From: Gemmatimonadales bacterium
GTDB lineage: Bacteria; Gemmatimonadota; Gemmatimonadetes; Gemmatimonadales; GWC2-71-9
NCBI GenBank assembly: GCA_013816685.1
Contig: JACDDX010000016.1
Coordinates: 1 to 12,211 of the forward strand
Direction of reading: 5' to 3'
Length of the DNA stretch: 12,211 bases
Shown: positions 1 through 7,626 of the stretch, in pieces
Position numbering within the stretch: position 1 is the stretch's first letter
Layout: the number at the start of each line of letters is the position of its first letter
Notes under the pieces: model-generated
Told to the model about the DNA's origin: nothing
The model's input: only the letters and a program-made list of their open reading frames with translations
Databases searched by the model: none
Position numbers and translations under genes: made by a program

Positions 1-54
1 TGGAAAGCGTGTATACGCTAACACGTATCGCGGGTTCGAATCCCGCCCTGTCCG
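1..54 (+). tRNA. tRNA-Ser(GGA), 3' part only (5' half outside window)
   Basis: The window begins at the T that precedes the anticodon, so only the 3' half of the gene is present. The anticodon reads GGA at 2-4, followed by AA and the 3' side of the anticodon stem. A long class II variable arm follows, with stem ATACG (13-17) pairing with CGTAT (24-28); such an arm is typical of tRNA-Ser, -Leu and -Tyr. The T arm is perfect: GCGGG (30-34), loop TTCGAAT, CCCGC (42-46). The acceptor 3' strand is CCTGTCC (47-53) with discriminator G at 54, the base expected for serine. No CCA is encoded, so it would be added by CCA nucleotidyltransferase. The tRNA should decode UCC and UCU. The 5' acceptor strand is predicted to be GGACAGG, just upstream of the window. 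Confidence 0.93.
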
Positions 55-73
55 TCCGCACTCCGTGCAGCTC

Positions 74-529
74 CTACCGACCGTCTCCGATCGTCGCAAA
101 CGCCGGCGCCGCCACCACCACATCGAACGGCCCGAACTCGGCCTCGTCGGCCGCCGCGTCGTGGCCGTACCCGATGCGGAAGGTGCCGGCGCCTTCGGCG
201 GCCGCCGCGGTCAGATCTTTCTGAAAGTGCTCGCCCGGCACGTCGGCGACGGTGACCAGCGCTGCCGGGATGACGGTCAGCGCGGTGAAGTGCTCGGCAT
301 CGATCCCGGTGATCTCATCGCCCTGCTCGTTGTAGAACCTGACTTCGGCGCGCACGGTCTCGCCCACGGCCAGCGCAAGCCCGGCCGAGACGTCGGTGCC
401 GTTCACGAAGAGCCGCGCGTCGACTGGTGTCCCGTGCTGCTCCGGCGCGGCTTCGTCGTCACCGCAGGCGGTGATCATGAGGGGCACGAGAAGCAGCCCC
501 ATGGCGAACGAGAGTTGTCCGACTCGCAT
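74..529 (-). CDS. Small secreted lipoprotein downstream of a TonB-dependent receptor (unknown function)
   Basis: A 151-residue protein. I chose the ATG at 529 because AGGAAGGA (539-546) lies 9 nt upstream and because it gives a clean lipoprotein signal peptide: MRVGQ, a hydrophobic stretch, then the lipobox ITAC. An upstream in-frame start at 574 would extend it by 15 residues and bury the signal. After the Cys comes an acidic tether (GDDEAAPEQ), then one beta-rich domain with alternating hydrophobic residues. Recognisable stretches are the LAVGETVRAEVRFYNEQGDEI and FGPFDVVV regions, plus a GYGHDAAADEAEFG segment with His and several acidic residues. I do not recognise a named family; the first part resembles Ig-like or ligand-carrying folds. 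It starts 41 nt after the receptor stop, so co-transcription is likely, and it may be a periplasmic or surface partner of the receptor. It ends 19 bp from the convergent tRNA gene. Confidence 0.8.
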   Translation of the reverse strand: MRVGQLSFAMGLLLVPLMITACGDDEAAPEQHGTPVDARLFVNGTDVSAGLALAVGETVRAEVRFYNEQGDEITGIDAEHFTALTVIPAALVTVADVPGEHFQKDLTAAAAEGAGTFRIGYGHDAAADEAEFGPFDVVVAAPAFATIGDGR

Positions 530-570
530 CGGTTTTGGTCCTTCCTGCACATGGTGGGTTCGGCCCACGA

Positions 571-2676
571 TCATCCGGCTTGCCCGAAGCGAATCACGGC
601 GCGGAGCGCGCGGGGCGAGCCGGGGTTCACGAAGCCCGAGGCCCGCAGCTCGGGATACCGCGCGTCCAACAGGTTCAACAGATCCAGATCCAGCGCGCCG
701 CTGACCGCACCGAGTCGGATGGTGGCGCCGACGTCCATCACGGCGTAGGCGCGCGTGCGGACCGACGGCTCGCCGATCGGGGTGTAGGGTCCGGTGAAGC
801 GCAACATGGCCCGTGCAATGGCCGCGGGGGTCAGCGTGAGCTCCGCCCCGGCTCGCCCGAAGAAGCGGGTGACGCCGGGCACTCGGGCCCCGGGCACCAG
901 CGGCTCTTCGTGGAAGCTGGGGCGAAGATCGTGGTTCACGAAAAGTGACGTTTCGGGAACCGCCAAGCTGCCAGCCCGGCCCGCACCGGCCTCGGTGATC
1001 CTGGCATCGTTGAGGGTGCCTTCGGCGGTGAGCCGCAGGCCGTCGGTGAGCGCGTAGGTGGCGTCGAGCGAGGCGCCGCGACGGACGCTCTTGCCTTCGT
1101 CGCTGATCTCGCGGGTCACCGGGTCCTGGATCCGCTCGCGGGCAACCGCCGTGTGAAAGAGCGCGAGCTGCGCGCGCAGCCGGCCGTCATCGAAAAGTGC
1201 GCCGACTTCCTTGGCCCACGCCACGACGGGCGGACGGCCCGGATCATGGATGACGCCCACGGCACCACGGAAGCCGCGACTGACGGAGGCCAGCAGCGCG
1301 ACCGGACCGCCGGTCAGGAATCGAAGACCGAGCTTGGGGGCGAACACCAAGGGTGTGGCGCTGACCCGGTCGGTGCCGGCGGTGAGCCGGTCGAGACTCG
1401 CGTAGTGCAGGAGGTCGGCGCGGGCACCCAGATCGTATGCTACCCGATGACCCAGCAGACCCCGCCAGCGCGCGAACGCGCCGCCCGAAAGAAATCGGCC
1501 GTCGTCGTCCTGCTCAGCGTCCTGCCGGACTCGCGCTGCCGTGTGATAGAGCTCATACCTGATCCCGTCCGCCCGGCCTTCGACCCCAGCGCTGAACTCG
1601 CCCGCACCGGTATCCCACCGGAGCTCCGCCTGCGCGCCGGCCGCCAGACGGCGATCGCGCTCCTCGGTCTGCGCCAGCTCGCCGTCGTCGGGCACTCCCA
1701 GGAAGACCCGGGATCGCACGCCCTGCCCCCAGGCGGTGAAGTCGAGCGTGCCGCCGGTCGACACCGGGCGTGCATAGCGTCCATGGACGATCAACCGCTC
1801 CGCGTTGCCGCCGTCGGTGGGATCGTTGGCGCGATCGAGATCGCGGAGATTGTAGCGGTCCACCGAGACGAATCCGGGCGAGTCCCAGCTCGAGCCGTAG
1901 AGCAGCACTCCACCCTCGACCCGGCCGGTCCCGGCGCGGCGCCAGCCGCGCGCTACGGCGTTGCCGAGCCTGTAGCCGGCATTGTCCCGCCAGCCCTCCT
2001 CCCGCCGGCCGTCGAGCGTCAACACGCCGCCGCCGCTCGTCGCCCGGCGCCCGGCGCGTGCCCAGCCCGTCACGTCGCCATAGGTGGAGCCGCCGAAAGC
2101 ACCCGCGCGGCCGTTGGCATCCGGGGCGGTGGTCACTTCCACCACGCCGCCCAGCGCGAAGTCGCCGTACACCGGGCTCGCCGGACCGGTGATCACCCGC
2201 ATCGCGCTGACCGACGCCGGACTCAGGATGCTCCAGTCGGCGTAGCCTTCCACATGTCCGTGGAGCGGCAGGTTGATCGGTACGCCGTCGATGGTCAGCA
2301 GCACGTCCGACGAATGGTCGGAGGTGAAGCCGCGGATGACTGCATCGGAGGCGAACCCCGGACCCTGGCCCTGCTCGTGAACCTCGATGCCCGTCGCGCG
2401 GCGCACGAGATCGTACGCGTTCGTCGACGGTGTCCGGAGCAGCTGTTCGGCAGGCACGTCGATCGTGGAAACCGGCGGCGCGACGTCCCGGGCACGCGTG
2501 CCGACCACGGTGATGGTCTGAAGTTTCCTCGGCGTCGTGTCCGCCGCGGCTCTGGTCGTGTCGGGCCGCCTCGCGGCGCCGCGCTGTGCCACGGCAGGCG
2601 CGGCCGTCACGGTGAGGCCGGCGATGGCGCAGAGAAGCGCCGCACCCCGCCGGCACGTCCAACGATCGTCTTGCAT
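571..2676 (-). CDS. TonB-dependent outer-membrane receptor
   Basis: A 701-residue outer-membrane transporter that would bind a substrate outside the cell and import it to the periplasm using TonB/ExbBD energy. Residues 1-30 form a Sec signal peptide ending AAPAVA before Gln31. A TonB-box-like segment (TITVVG, about 54-59) precedes the plug domain (about 65-185). The plug shows IRGF, DGVPINLPLHG, a long HVEGYADWSIL segment and a PVYGDFALGGVVEVTT ending. The remainder is a 22-strand-type barrel with many alternating aromatic/Gly/Arg strands and the C-terminal signature LNLLDARYPEL...FVNPGSPR. It ends RAVIRFGQAG, so the usual terminal aromatic is 3 residues from the end. The ATG at 2676 has only a weak ribosome-binding site. 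Its neighbours are a Cys/His-rich exported protein 100 nt upstream and a lipoprotein 41 nt downstream. Substrate is unknown; a metal or metal chelate is an inference from the neighbour only. Confidence 0.93.
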   Translation of the reverse strand: MQDDRWTCRRGAALLCAIAGLTVTAAPAVAQRGAARRPDTTRAAADTTPRKLQTITVVGTRARDVAPPVSTIDVPAEQLLRTPSTNAYDLVRRATGIEVHEQGQGPGFASDAVIRGFTSDHSSDVLLTIDGVPINLPLHGHVEGYADWSILSPASVSAMRVITGPASPVYGDFALGGVVEVTTAPDANGRAGAFGGSTYGDVTGWARAGRRATSGGGVLTLDGRREEGWRDNAGYRLGNAVARGWRRAGTGRVEGGVLLYGSSWDSPGFVSVDRYNLRDLDRANDPTDGGNAERLIVHGRYARPVSTGGTLDFTAWGQGVRSRVFLGVPDDGELAQTEERDRRLAAGAQAELRWDTGAGEFSAGVEGRADGIRYELYHTAARVRQDAEQDDDGRFLSGGAFARWRGLLGHRVAYDLGARADLLHYASLDRLTAGTDRVSATPLVFAPKLGLRFLTGGPVALLASVSRGFRGAVGVIHDPGRPPVVAWAKEVGALFDDGRLRAQLALFHTAVARERIQDPVTREISDEGKSVRRGASLDATYALTDGLRLTAEGTLNDARITEAGAGRAGSLAVPETSLFVNHDLRPSFHEEPLVPGARVPGVTRFFGRAGAELTLTPAAIARAMLRFTGPYTPIGEPSVRTRAYAVMDVGATIRLGAVSGALDLDLLNLLDARYPELRASGFVNPGSPRALRAVIRFGQAG

Positions 2677-2695
2677 CGCATGCTCGCCCGCCGCT

Positions 2696-2712
2696 GCTTC
2701 GAGAGCCGAAGC
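2696..2712 (-). other. Perfect short inverted repeat just upstream of the receptor gene
   Basis: GCTTCG (2696-2701) and CGAAGC (2707-2712) form a 6-bp perfect stem with a 5-nt loop. It lies in the 100-nt gap between the Cys/His-rich gene and the receptor start, with its near arm 19 nt from the receptor ATG. There is no U-tract, so it is not an intrinsic terminator. It could modulate translation or mark an operator, but a 6-bp stem can arise by chance in GC-rich DNA. Confidence 0.25.
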
Positions 2713-2776
2713 GCGGCGTCAGAACAGGTGAAGCCCGCACCACCGAACGATACGAGCGACTATTTCAGACCGAGTG

Positions 2777-3172
2777 TCAGAGCGATGCGACGGGAGGAGG
2801 CAGAGCGAAGGGAAGGAGATGAACCGGGGCCGGGCAGGGAAGGAGGGTGCAGGGTGAAGGCACTGTCTGCAATACGTACACCGGGCGCAGCTCGCCAATC
2901 GCCATGGCATCGGGAAGCACCGCCACCGTGCGAACGCACGGATGTCCGATACACTCGCACGGGGCACCGGCCGGATCCGAGCCCGAATCGTGGTGCGGCT
3001 CGCCGCTCCGATGGCCCGCATGCCCGGCGCCGTGCGTCGCCTCGTGGCCGCTGGTCCGGCAGCTCCGGGCGGCGCCGGGCGCGGCTGCGGCCAGACCGAA
3101 CATCAGCACCAGAATTAACGTCATCGAGTGGCTGACGGCGCTGTGACGGCGAAGGAACGAGTGGGCGCTCAC
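2777..3172 (-). CDS. Small exported Cys/His-rich protein, possible metal-binding
   Basis: A 131-residue protein from the GTG at 3172. I prefer this start to the ATG at 3124 because only the longer form has a positively charged n-region (FLRRH) before the hydrophobic core LILVLMFGLAAAA. A promoter-like sequence also ends 7 nt before it. A TTG at 3208 is another in-frame possibility. After the signal peptide comes a His-rich segment with six His between residues 43 and 61, then a compact CECIGHPC motif (72-79). A more hydrophobic, Pro-rich tail follows with Cys108 and Cys113 and ends PPPVASL. Cys/His clustering in an exported protein suggests metal binding. The layout resembles small DUF2946-type proteins found beside copper-related receptors, but that resemblance is weak and from memory. 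It lies upstream of the TonB-dependent receptor on the same strand, which supports a shared role. The exact start and function are uncertain. Confidence 0.62.
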   Translation of the reverse strand: MSAHSFLRRHSAVSHSMTLILVLMFGLAAAAPGAARSCRTSGHEATHGAGHAGHRSGEPHHDSGSDPAGAPCECIGHPCVRTVAVLPDAMAIGELRPVYVLQTVPSPCTLLPCPAPVHLLPFALPPPVASL

Positions 3173-3179
3173 GCCTGGT

Positions 3180-3208
3180 ACAATGACCCCGACCCTCACC
3201 GCACGCAA
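3180..3208 (-). promoter_or_regulatory. Candidate sigma-70-type promoter for the Cys/His-rich protein and receptor genes
   Basis: Read on the - strand, TTGCGT (3208-3203) is separated by 17 nt from CATTGT (3185-3180). The -35 hexamer has the TTG core, but the -10 matches the consensus at only three positions. Transcription would begin about 7 nt later, at the GTG start (3172), so the message would be leaderless. No Shine-Dalgarno sequence precedes that GTG, which fits. The match is modest and could be chance. Confidence 0.3.
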
Positions 3209-3249
3209 GCAGCCGGGCCGGCGCTCAACGCGATACCCGGGTCAGCAGC

Positions 3250-5436
3250 TCAGTGGCAGGAGGTCTCGCCGCTGTCGCCGAACGTCTTGCCAGCTTCGGA
3301 GACGAATTCCCAGGCGTACGAGTTCGGCTGCAGCGTCAGCTTCAACACGCCGAATCCGCCCGTATAGTACACCTCATTGTTCCCTATCGGCGTCCGCGTG
3401 GCACCGCCGATGCTACGGCCGCCGGTCCCCACCACGAATTCGCGGATTCCGGCCGCAGGGTCCACCTGACCCGCGGCCGTCTGGGGAGCATACCGCTGGT
3501 AGTTGTGTTGATGGCCCGACAGCACGATCTCCGCGCCGTGGTCGTACAGCAGTTGCCACGCATCCCGTGTGCGGTTCGAGCCGCTGTCGGTGCTGAACAG
3601 CGGGTGGTGCCACATGGCGACCGTGCACGCGGCCGGGTGGGCGTCGAGATCGGCCGCAAGCCAGGTCGCCTGCGCAGAGCCGATTTTCGACGAGATGTTG
3701 CTGTTCAGCACCACGACGTGCCAGGCACCGAGTTCGTAGCTGTAGTACCCCGTGGTCGGATCGCCGGCGGCCGGGCCGAAGTAGTCGAAGTAGCCGGTCG
3801 CGTTGGGCGTGTTGTACTCGTGGTTGCCCGCGACCGGCCGCGTGCGCGCCTTGTGACGGCCCCAGGTGGGCCCGTAACAGTTGGCGAATTCCTCGGCTGT
3901 CCCGTCGTTGTACACGTTGTCGCCCGCGGCGAAGACGACGCCCGGGATCTGGTCCAGGAGTTTGGCCGTGGCCTCGTCGCCATCACCGCTGCAGGTGCCG
4001 ATGTCGCCGGCGCCTACGAGCGTGGCCACGCTGTCGGCCCGAGCCGCGACACGAATCGCGAGCTCACCCTCGACACCCTCGCTCCGTGCCTCCACGAGGG
4101 TCGTGCCCTCGAAGAGCGAGGTGACGCGGCCCTCCCGGGTGACGGACGCGACGAATGGATCGCGGGTTTCCCACGCCACCGCGCGACCAGTCAGGACGTT
4201 GCCGTCGCTGTCGGTGAGGACAGCGGTGACCTGCACCTGGCCGCCGACGGTGAGGTCGCCCGTTGCGCTGCTCAGCACCACGCGCGCGACCGGTGCCAGC
4301 ACCGTCACGGCGCTCTGGGCCGAGCGGCCCTCGACCGAGGCGGTCACGATCGCGGTGCCCGCACGAATGGCGGTCACGATGCCGGCAGACGAGACGGCGA
4401 GTACGCTCTGATCGGAGGAAACCCAGGCGATCGAGCGATCGCTGAGTTCGTTGCCGAGATCGTCGCGGAGAGTCGCCACAACGGTGTCGGCCTCACCGCT
4501 CCGGAGCACGAGTGTGCTCGGCGCAACGCTGACCGCGGCGACATGGCGACGCACCACCACGCGAACGGCGAACGAGGCGCCGTTTGCAAGCGCCGTGACG
4601 TTCGCGGCTCCCGCTGAGAGCGCCTTCACGACTCCTGCGGTCGAGACGGATACGACGGCGGAATCGCTGCTGGACCAGGTGATGTTCCGGTTCTCGATCA
4701 CCGTGCCGTCGGAATCGCGAAGCACGGCGTTCAGTCGCACGCTGTCGCCGGTGAAAAGCTGCTCGGACGCGCTTTCGATCTGGACCGATGCCACGGCGGG
4801 CACCACGTGGATCTGCGCCTGACCCGTCCTGCCATCCGCCGAGGCGGTGATGATTGCGTTTCCGGGTCCGACAGCCATGACCAGGCCCGACGACGAGACC
4901 CCGGCGATCAGCGTGTCACTGCTGAGCCAGACGACCGCCGCGCCAGGAAGCGCATCGCCCGAAGCGTTGCGTGCCGCAGCCTCGAGCTGGGCGTTCTGAC
5001 CCACGACCAGCGTCTCGGTACTTGGTGTGACGGCGACAGCACTGATGCCGGTGCCGACTTGGACTCCCAGGATTGCCGCCACTCCCTGCGCAGAGGCTGT
5101 GACCGTGGCACTGCCCTGGCCGATCGCCGTAACCAGGCCCGACGGATTGACCGTCGCGACGGCTTCGGCGCTGGTATGCCAGACGACCGTGACCCCGTCC
5201 ACTGCCTCCCCCTGGGCGTCGAGCACTTCGGCCTGGACTCGCACGGTATCGCCGGGCTGGGCCGAGAGGCCGTCCGCGGGCGTCAGCCGGACGCTTGCGA
5301 CTGGAGAGGGCTCGGTTCCGCCGGAGCAGGAGATCAGCAGCGCGCCTCCTGCCAACAGGCACGACCAGCAGGCGAGCGCAGAGTTCCACAGCCGCCGGGG
5401 CCGGGGCTCCGGGCGGTACCATCGGGACGAAGGCAT
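3250..5436 (-). CDS. Lipoprotein with five Big_2 Ig-like domains and a C-terminal metallophosphoesterase
   Basis: A 728-residue protein from the ATG at 5436; a TTG at 5487 would only add 17 residues before the signal. The signal peptide has an Arg-rich n-region (PEPRPRRLW), a hydrophobic core and lipobox LISC (Cys37), so it should be lipid-anchored. Five tandem bacterial Ig-like units of about 84 residues follow (roughly 45-130, 132-214, 215-297, 298-382, 383-466). Each carries a W.SSD-type core and a G.V.A...G.A.VTA ending. The C-terminal domain (about 470-728) is calcineurin-like, with GDIG (Asp478), GDNVY, GNHEY, HHPLF and GHQHNYQRY, the expected dinuclear-metal and catalytic residues. It should hydrolyse phosphoesters outside the cytoplasm; the substrate is unknown. 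Four Cys in the domain, including one in the terminal SCH, probably make disulfides. No clear ribosome-binding site is visible. It is a tandem paralogue of the gene at 5698-7617. Confidence 0.93.
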   Translation of the reverse strand: MPSSRWYRPEPRPRRLWNSALACWSCLLAGGALLISCSGGTEPSPVASVRLTPADGLSAQPGDTVRVQAEVLDAQGEAVDGVTVVWHTSAEAVATVNPSGLVTAIGQGSATVTASAQGVAAILGVQVGTGISAVAVTPSTETLVVGQNAQLEAAARNASGDALPGAAVVWLSSDTLIAGVSSSGLVMAVGPGNAIITASADGRTGQAQIHVVPAVASVQIESASEQLFTGDSVRLNAVLRDSDGTVIENRNITWSSSDSAVVSVSTAGVVKALSAGAANVTALANGASFAVRVVVRRHVAAVSVAPSTLVLRSGEADTVVATLRDDLGNELSDRSIAWVSSDQSVLAVSSAGIVTAIRAGTAIVTASVEGRSAQSAVTVLAPVARVVLSSATGDLTVGGQVQVTAVLTDSDGNVLTGRAVAWETRDPFVASVTREGRVTSLFEGTTLVEARSEGVEGELAIRVAARADSVATLVGAGDIGTCSGDGDEATAKLLDQIPGVVFAAGDNVYNDGTAEEFANCYGPTWGRHKARTRPVAGNHEYNTPNATGYFDYFGPAAGDPTTGYYSYELGAWHVVVLNSNISSKIGSAQATWLAADLDAHPAACTVAMWHHPLFSTDSGSNRTRDAWQLLYDHGAEIVLSGHQHNYQRYAPQTAAGQVDPAAGIREFVVGTGGRSIGGATRTPIGNNEVYYTGGFGVLKLTLQPNSYAWEFVSEAGKTFGDSGETSCH

Positions 5437-5697
5437 CGGTTCCGTCGGTGGTAGGGGGAGATGGGTGTTCTTCCCTCCCAAACGCAACCGTCACGCCGGG
5501 AGTCGGACTGCACTCGGGCTGCGGAACCGGCCGGAAGCGCCCCCTCGATGCAGCTTCATCAGCGACAAGGCGATGCGAGAGCCGCCGATGGGCGTGGGGT
5601 CAGGTTGGTGGCCATCCCTTTTCCGCCGGCGCCGTCACAGGAGCGTAGTTGCACCGCACCGTCCCGCGGCCCGGTCGTGGTGCCCGCACGACACCCG
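5437..5697. other. Intergenic region between the two phosphoesterase genes
   Basis: This 261-bp stretch separates the stop of the upstream paralogue from the ATG of the downstream one. I see no convincing gene, intrinsic terminator (no hairpin with a U-run) or good promoter on the - strand. A weak imperfect hairpin, GCACC (5656-5660) with GGTGC (5679-5683), has no U-tract. The 5437-5487 end could be coding if the TTG at 5487 were the true start of the downstream gene. Confidence 0.5.
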
Positions 5698-7617
5698 TCA
5701 GTGGCACGTGCCGCTCCCGGTGTCGCTGAAGCGCTGTCCCGGTTCGGGTACGAACTCCCAATCGTACGAAGTCGGGTGCAGAGTGAGCTTCAGGACTCCG
5801 AGGCCCCCGGCGTAGAATGCTTCGTTGTTCGCGGCGGGTGCCCGGTTCGCGCCACCGACACCGCGTCCGCCGGTGCCGACGATGAACTCCCGGATGCCCG
5901 TGTCGTGATCCGGGCGGCCGGCCGCGTCCTGCGGCGCATAGCGTTGGTAACTGTGGGCGTGGCCGTTGATGACCAGCTCCGCGCCATGGGCCAGCAGAAG
6001 CTCCCAGGCCGTCTGCATCCGGGGCGAGCTGCTCTCGGCGCTGTAGAGTGGGTGGTGCCATATGGCGACGGTGCACGCGCTCGGATGACGATCGAGGTCG
6101 TCCTCGAGCCAGCGAGCCTGGCTGGAACCGGGCCTCGCCGGAACGCTGCTGTTCAGCATCACCACGTGCCACGCGCCGAGGTCATAGCTGTAGTACCCCC
6201 GGGATGGGTCACCGGCGGAGGCGCCGAAGTAGTCGAAGTATCCGGCGGCGCCGGGTGTGTTGTATTCGTGATTGCCAGGCGCTGGACGCGTGCGGTGCTT
6301 GTGGCGGCCCCAGGTCGGCCCGTAGCAGCGCTGAAATTCCTTCAGGGTGCCGTCCTCATAGACGTTGTCACCCGCCACGAACACGGTGCCGGGAATCTTG
6401 TCGAGCAGTTTCGCCGTCCGTTCATCGCCATCGCCGAGGCAGGTGCCGATGTCCCCCGCGCCCACCAAGGTCACCGTGGTGCCAGGCGTCGGCTGTGGCG
6501 TCGCGACGGTCACGTCGGCGTGGGCCGTCTCGGTTTCGCTGACGGCGAGGATGCGGGTGTGACCGGGGGCGAAGGCCGTGACCCGACCGTTGTCGTTCAC
6601 AGTCGCGATGGTGCTGTCGTCACTGCTCCAGACAACGGTCCGGCCCTCGAGGACCGTGCCGGCCGCATCTCGCAGCTTCGCATGGATTCTGATACGGTCA
6701 CCGACGCGCAGCGTCAGCGCCGTGGGCGTGATCGCTACGCGGTCGACATGTCTGATGATGGAGATGCCTGCCCCGCGCGACAGTGTGCCTGACTGCGCCC
6801 GGATCAGAAGGTGACCCGCCTCGCGAGCCTCGATCAGCCCGGTGGGCGACACGCTGCCGATCCGTGTGTCACCGCTGGTCCAGGAGATCGGCGCCCCATT
6901 CACGGCTGCGCCCGCCGCATCGCGGACCTGCGCCGTCACCCGCAGCGTGTCCCCCACGTACATCGAGTCTTCGACCCCCGAAATCTCGATCACGCCCGGC
7001 GCGGGGATGATGGTCACTCCGAGCGCCGCTGATGCACCGCTGGACGTCGCCGCGATCCGGGATGAACCGGCGCGGAGGGCCTGAATCAGACCACCCTCAG
7101 TGACGCTCGCCACGCTGCTGTCGCCGCTGGTCCAGACGAGCGGGGCGCGGACGATCGTCAGGCCATTTCGGTCGGTCACCGTCGCGACGATCTGCACCTC
7201 ACCGCCGGGAACGAGCGTCGCGCTGTCGCGGTCGAGATGGATCGTGGCTTGCGTCGCACGAACGATGAACGTGTCCGTCACCGACGCATCGTCCGCTGAG
7301 GCTGTGACCTGAGTCCGTCCCGGAGACACTGCGGTCAGCACGCCGTCGGCGGAAACCGTCGCCACCTGTTTCTCGCTCGACGTCCACGCCACCCGATTGC
7401 CCGTCAGCGTTGAACGACTGCCCATACCGGACACGAGTGCGAGAGTGACGGTGTCGCCCGGCTCGATGGAGCGGCCGCCCTGCGGGCCGGGCTCGATATG
7501 CCACGCGTCCGCATCGGTCGGAGCGCTGCAGGCGACAAACAGGATCAGCCAGAACAGAGCGACTGCCGTTGCCAGACGGTCCACCCACTCGAGGCTCCCG
7601 GTCCCTGCCGTGCTCAT
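5698..7617 (-). CDS. Lipoprotein with four Big_2 Ig-like domains and a C-terminal metallophosphoesterase
   Basis: A 639-residue protein. The ATG at 7617 is well supported: AAAAGGAG (7627-7634) lies 9 nt upstream, and the start gives a lipoprotein signal with a hydrophobic core and lipobox FVAC (Cys30). Four Ig-like units follow (about 50-122, 123-206, 208-290, 291-372), then a Pro-rich linker PQPTPGTT and a calcineurin-like phosphoesterase (about 382-639). Catalytic motifs are GDIG (Asp389), GDNVY, GNHEY, HHPLY and GHAHSYQRY, so both metal sites look intact. Like its neighbour it ends in a Cys-His dipeptide. The catalytic domain matches the paralogue at 87 of 109 hand-aligned residues from TLVGAGD to LNS plus one residue. 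The protein should be an extracytoplasmic, lipid-anchored phosphoesterase, with the Ig array acting as a stalk or adhesion module. Substrate is unknown. It is transcribed divergently from the pyr operon. Confidence 0.94.
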   Translation of the reverse strand: MSTAGTGSLEWVDRLATAVALFWLILFVACSAPTDADAWHIEPGPQGGRSIEPGDTVTLALVSGMGSRSTLTGNRVAWTSSEKQVATVSADGVLTAVSPGRTQVTASADDASVTDTFIVRATQATIHLDRDSATLVPGGEVQIVATVTDRNGLTIVRAPLVWTSGDSSVASVTEGGLIQALRAGSSRIAATSSGASAALGVTIIPAPGVIEISGVEDSMYVGDTLRVTAQVRDAAGAAVNGAPISWTSGDTRIGSVSPTGLIEAREAGHLLIRAQSGTLSRGAGISIIRHVDRVAITPTALTLRVGDRIRIHAKLRDAAGTVLEGRTVVWSSDDSTIATVNDNGRVTAFAPGHTRILAVSETETAHADVTVATPQPTPGTTVTLVGAGDIGTCLGDGDERTAKLLDKIPGTVFVAGDNVYEDGTLKEFQRCYGPTWGRHKHRTRPAPGNHEYNTPGAAGYFDYFGASAGDPSRGYYSYDLGAWHVVMLNSSVPARPGSSQARWLEDDLDRHPSACTVAIWHHPLYSAESSSPRMQTAWELLLAHGAELVINGHAHSYQRYAPQDAAGRPDHDTGIREFIVGTGGRGVGGANRAPAANNEAFYAGGLGVLKLTLHPTSYDWEFVPEPGQRFSDTGSGTCH

Positions 7618-7626
7618 CGCGCTGCG

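Noticed and set aside
58..68. Hairpin GCAC TCC GTGC after the tRNA as a terminator
   Set aside because: The stem is 4 bp with no following T-run; not enough for an intrinsic terminator.
1153..3135. A 660-codon + strand open frame opposite the receptor gene
   Set aside because: Its sequence is Arg/Pro/Ala/Gly-rich with no domain, while the opposite strand encodes a clear TonB-dependent receptor. Long antisense frames are expected at this GC content.
3253..4617. A 454-codon + strand open frame opposite the first phosphoesterase
   Set aside because: It mirrors the catalytic and Ig coding sequence, has no recognisable motif, and a similar shadow (5461-6792) lies opposite the paralogue, so it reflects the duplication and codon bias.
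5656..5683. Inverted repeat GCACC/GGTGC after the upstream phosphoesterase stop as a terminator
   Set aside because: The loop is 18 nt, the stem is short, and no U-tract follows on the - strand.
5461..6792. A 443-codon + strand open frame opposite the second phosphoesterase
   Set aside because: Same explanation: it is the antisense shadow of a strongly supported gene and resembles the 3253-4617 shadow only because the sense strands are homologous.
3250..7617. Repeated segments as a possible mobile element or repeat array
   Set aside because: The repetition is at protein level, from Ig-domain units and gene duplication. I found no terminal inverted repeats, transposase or target-site duplications.
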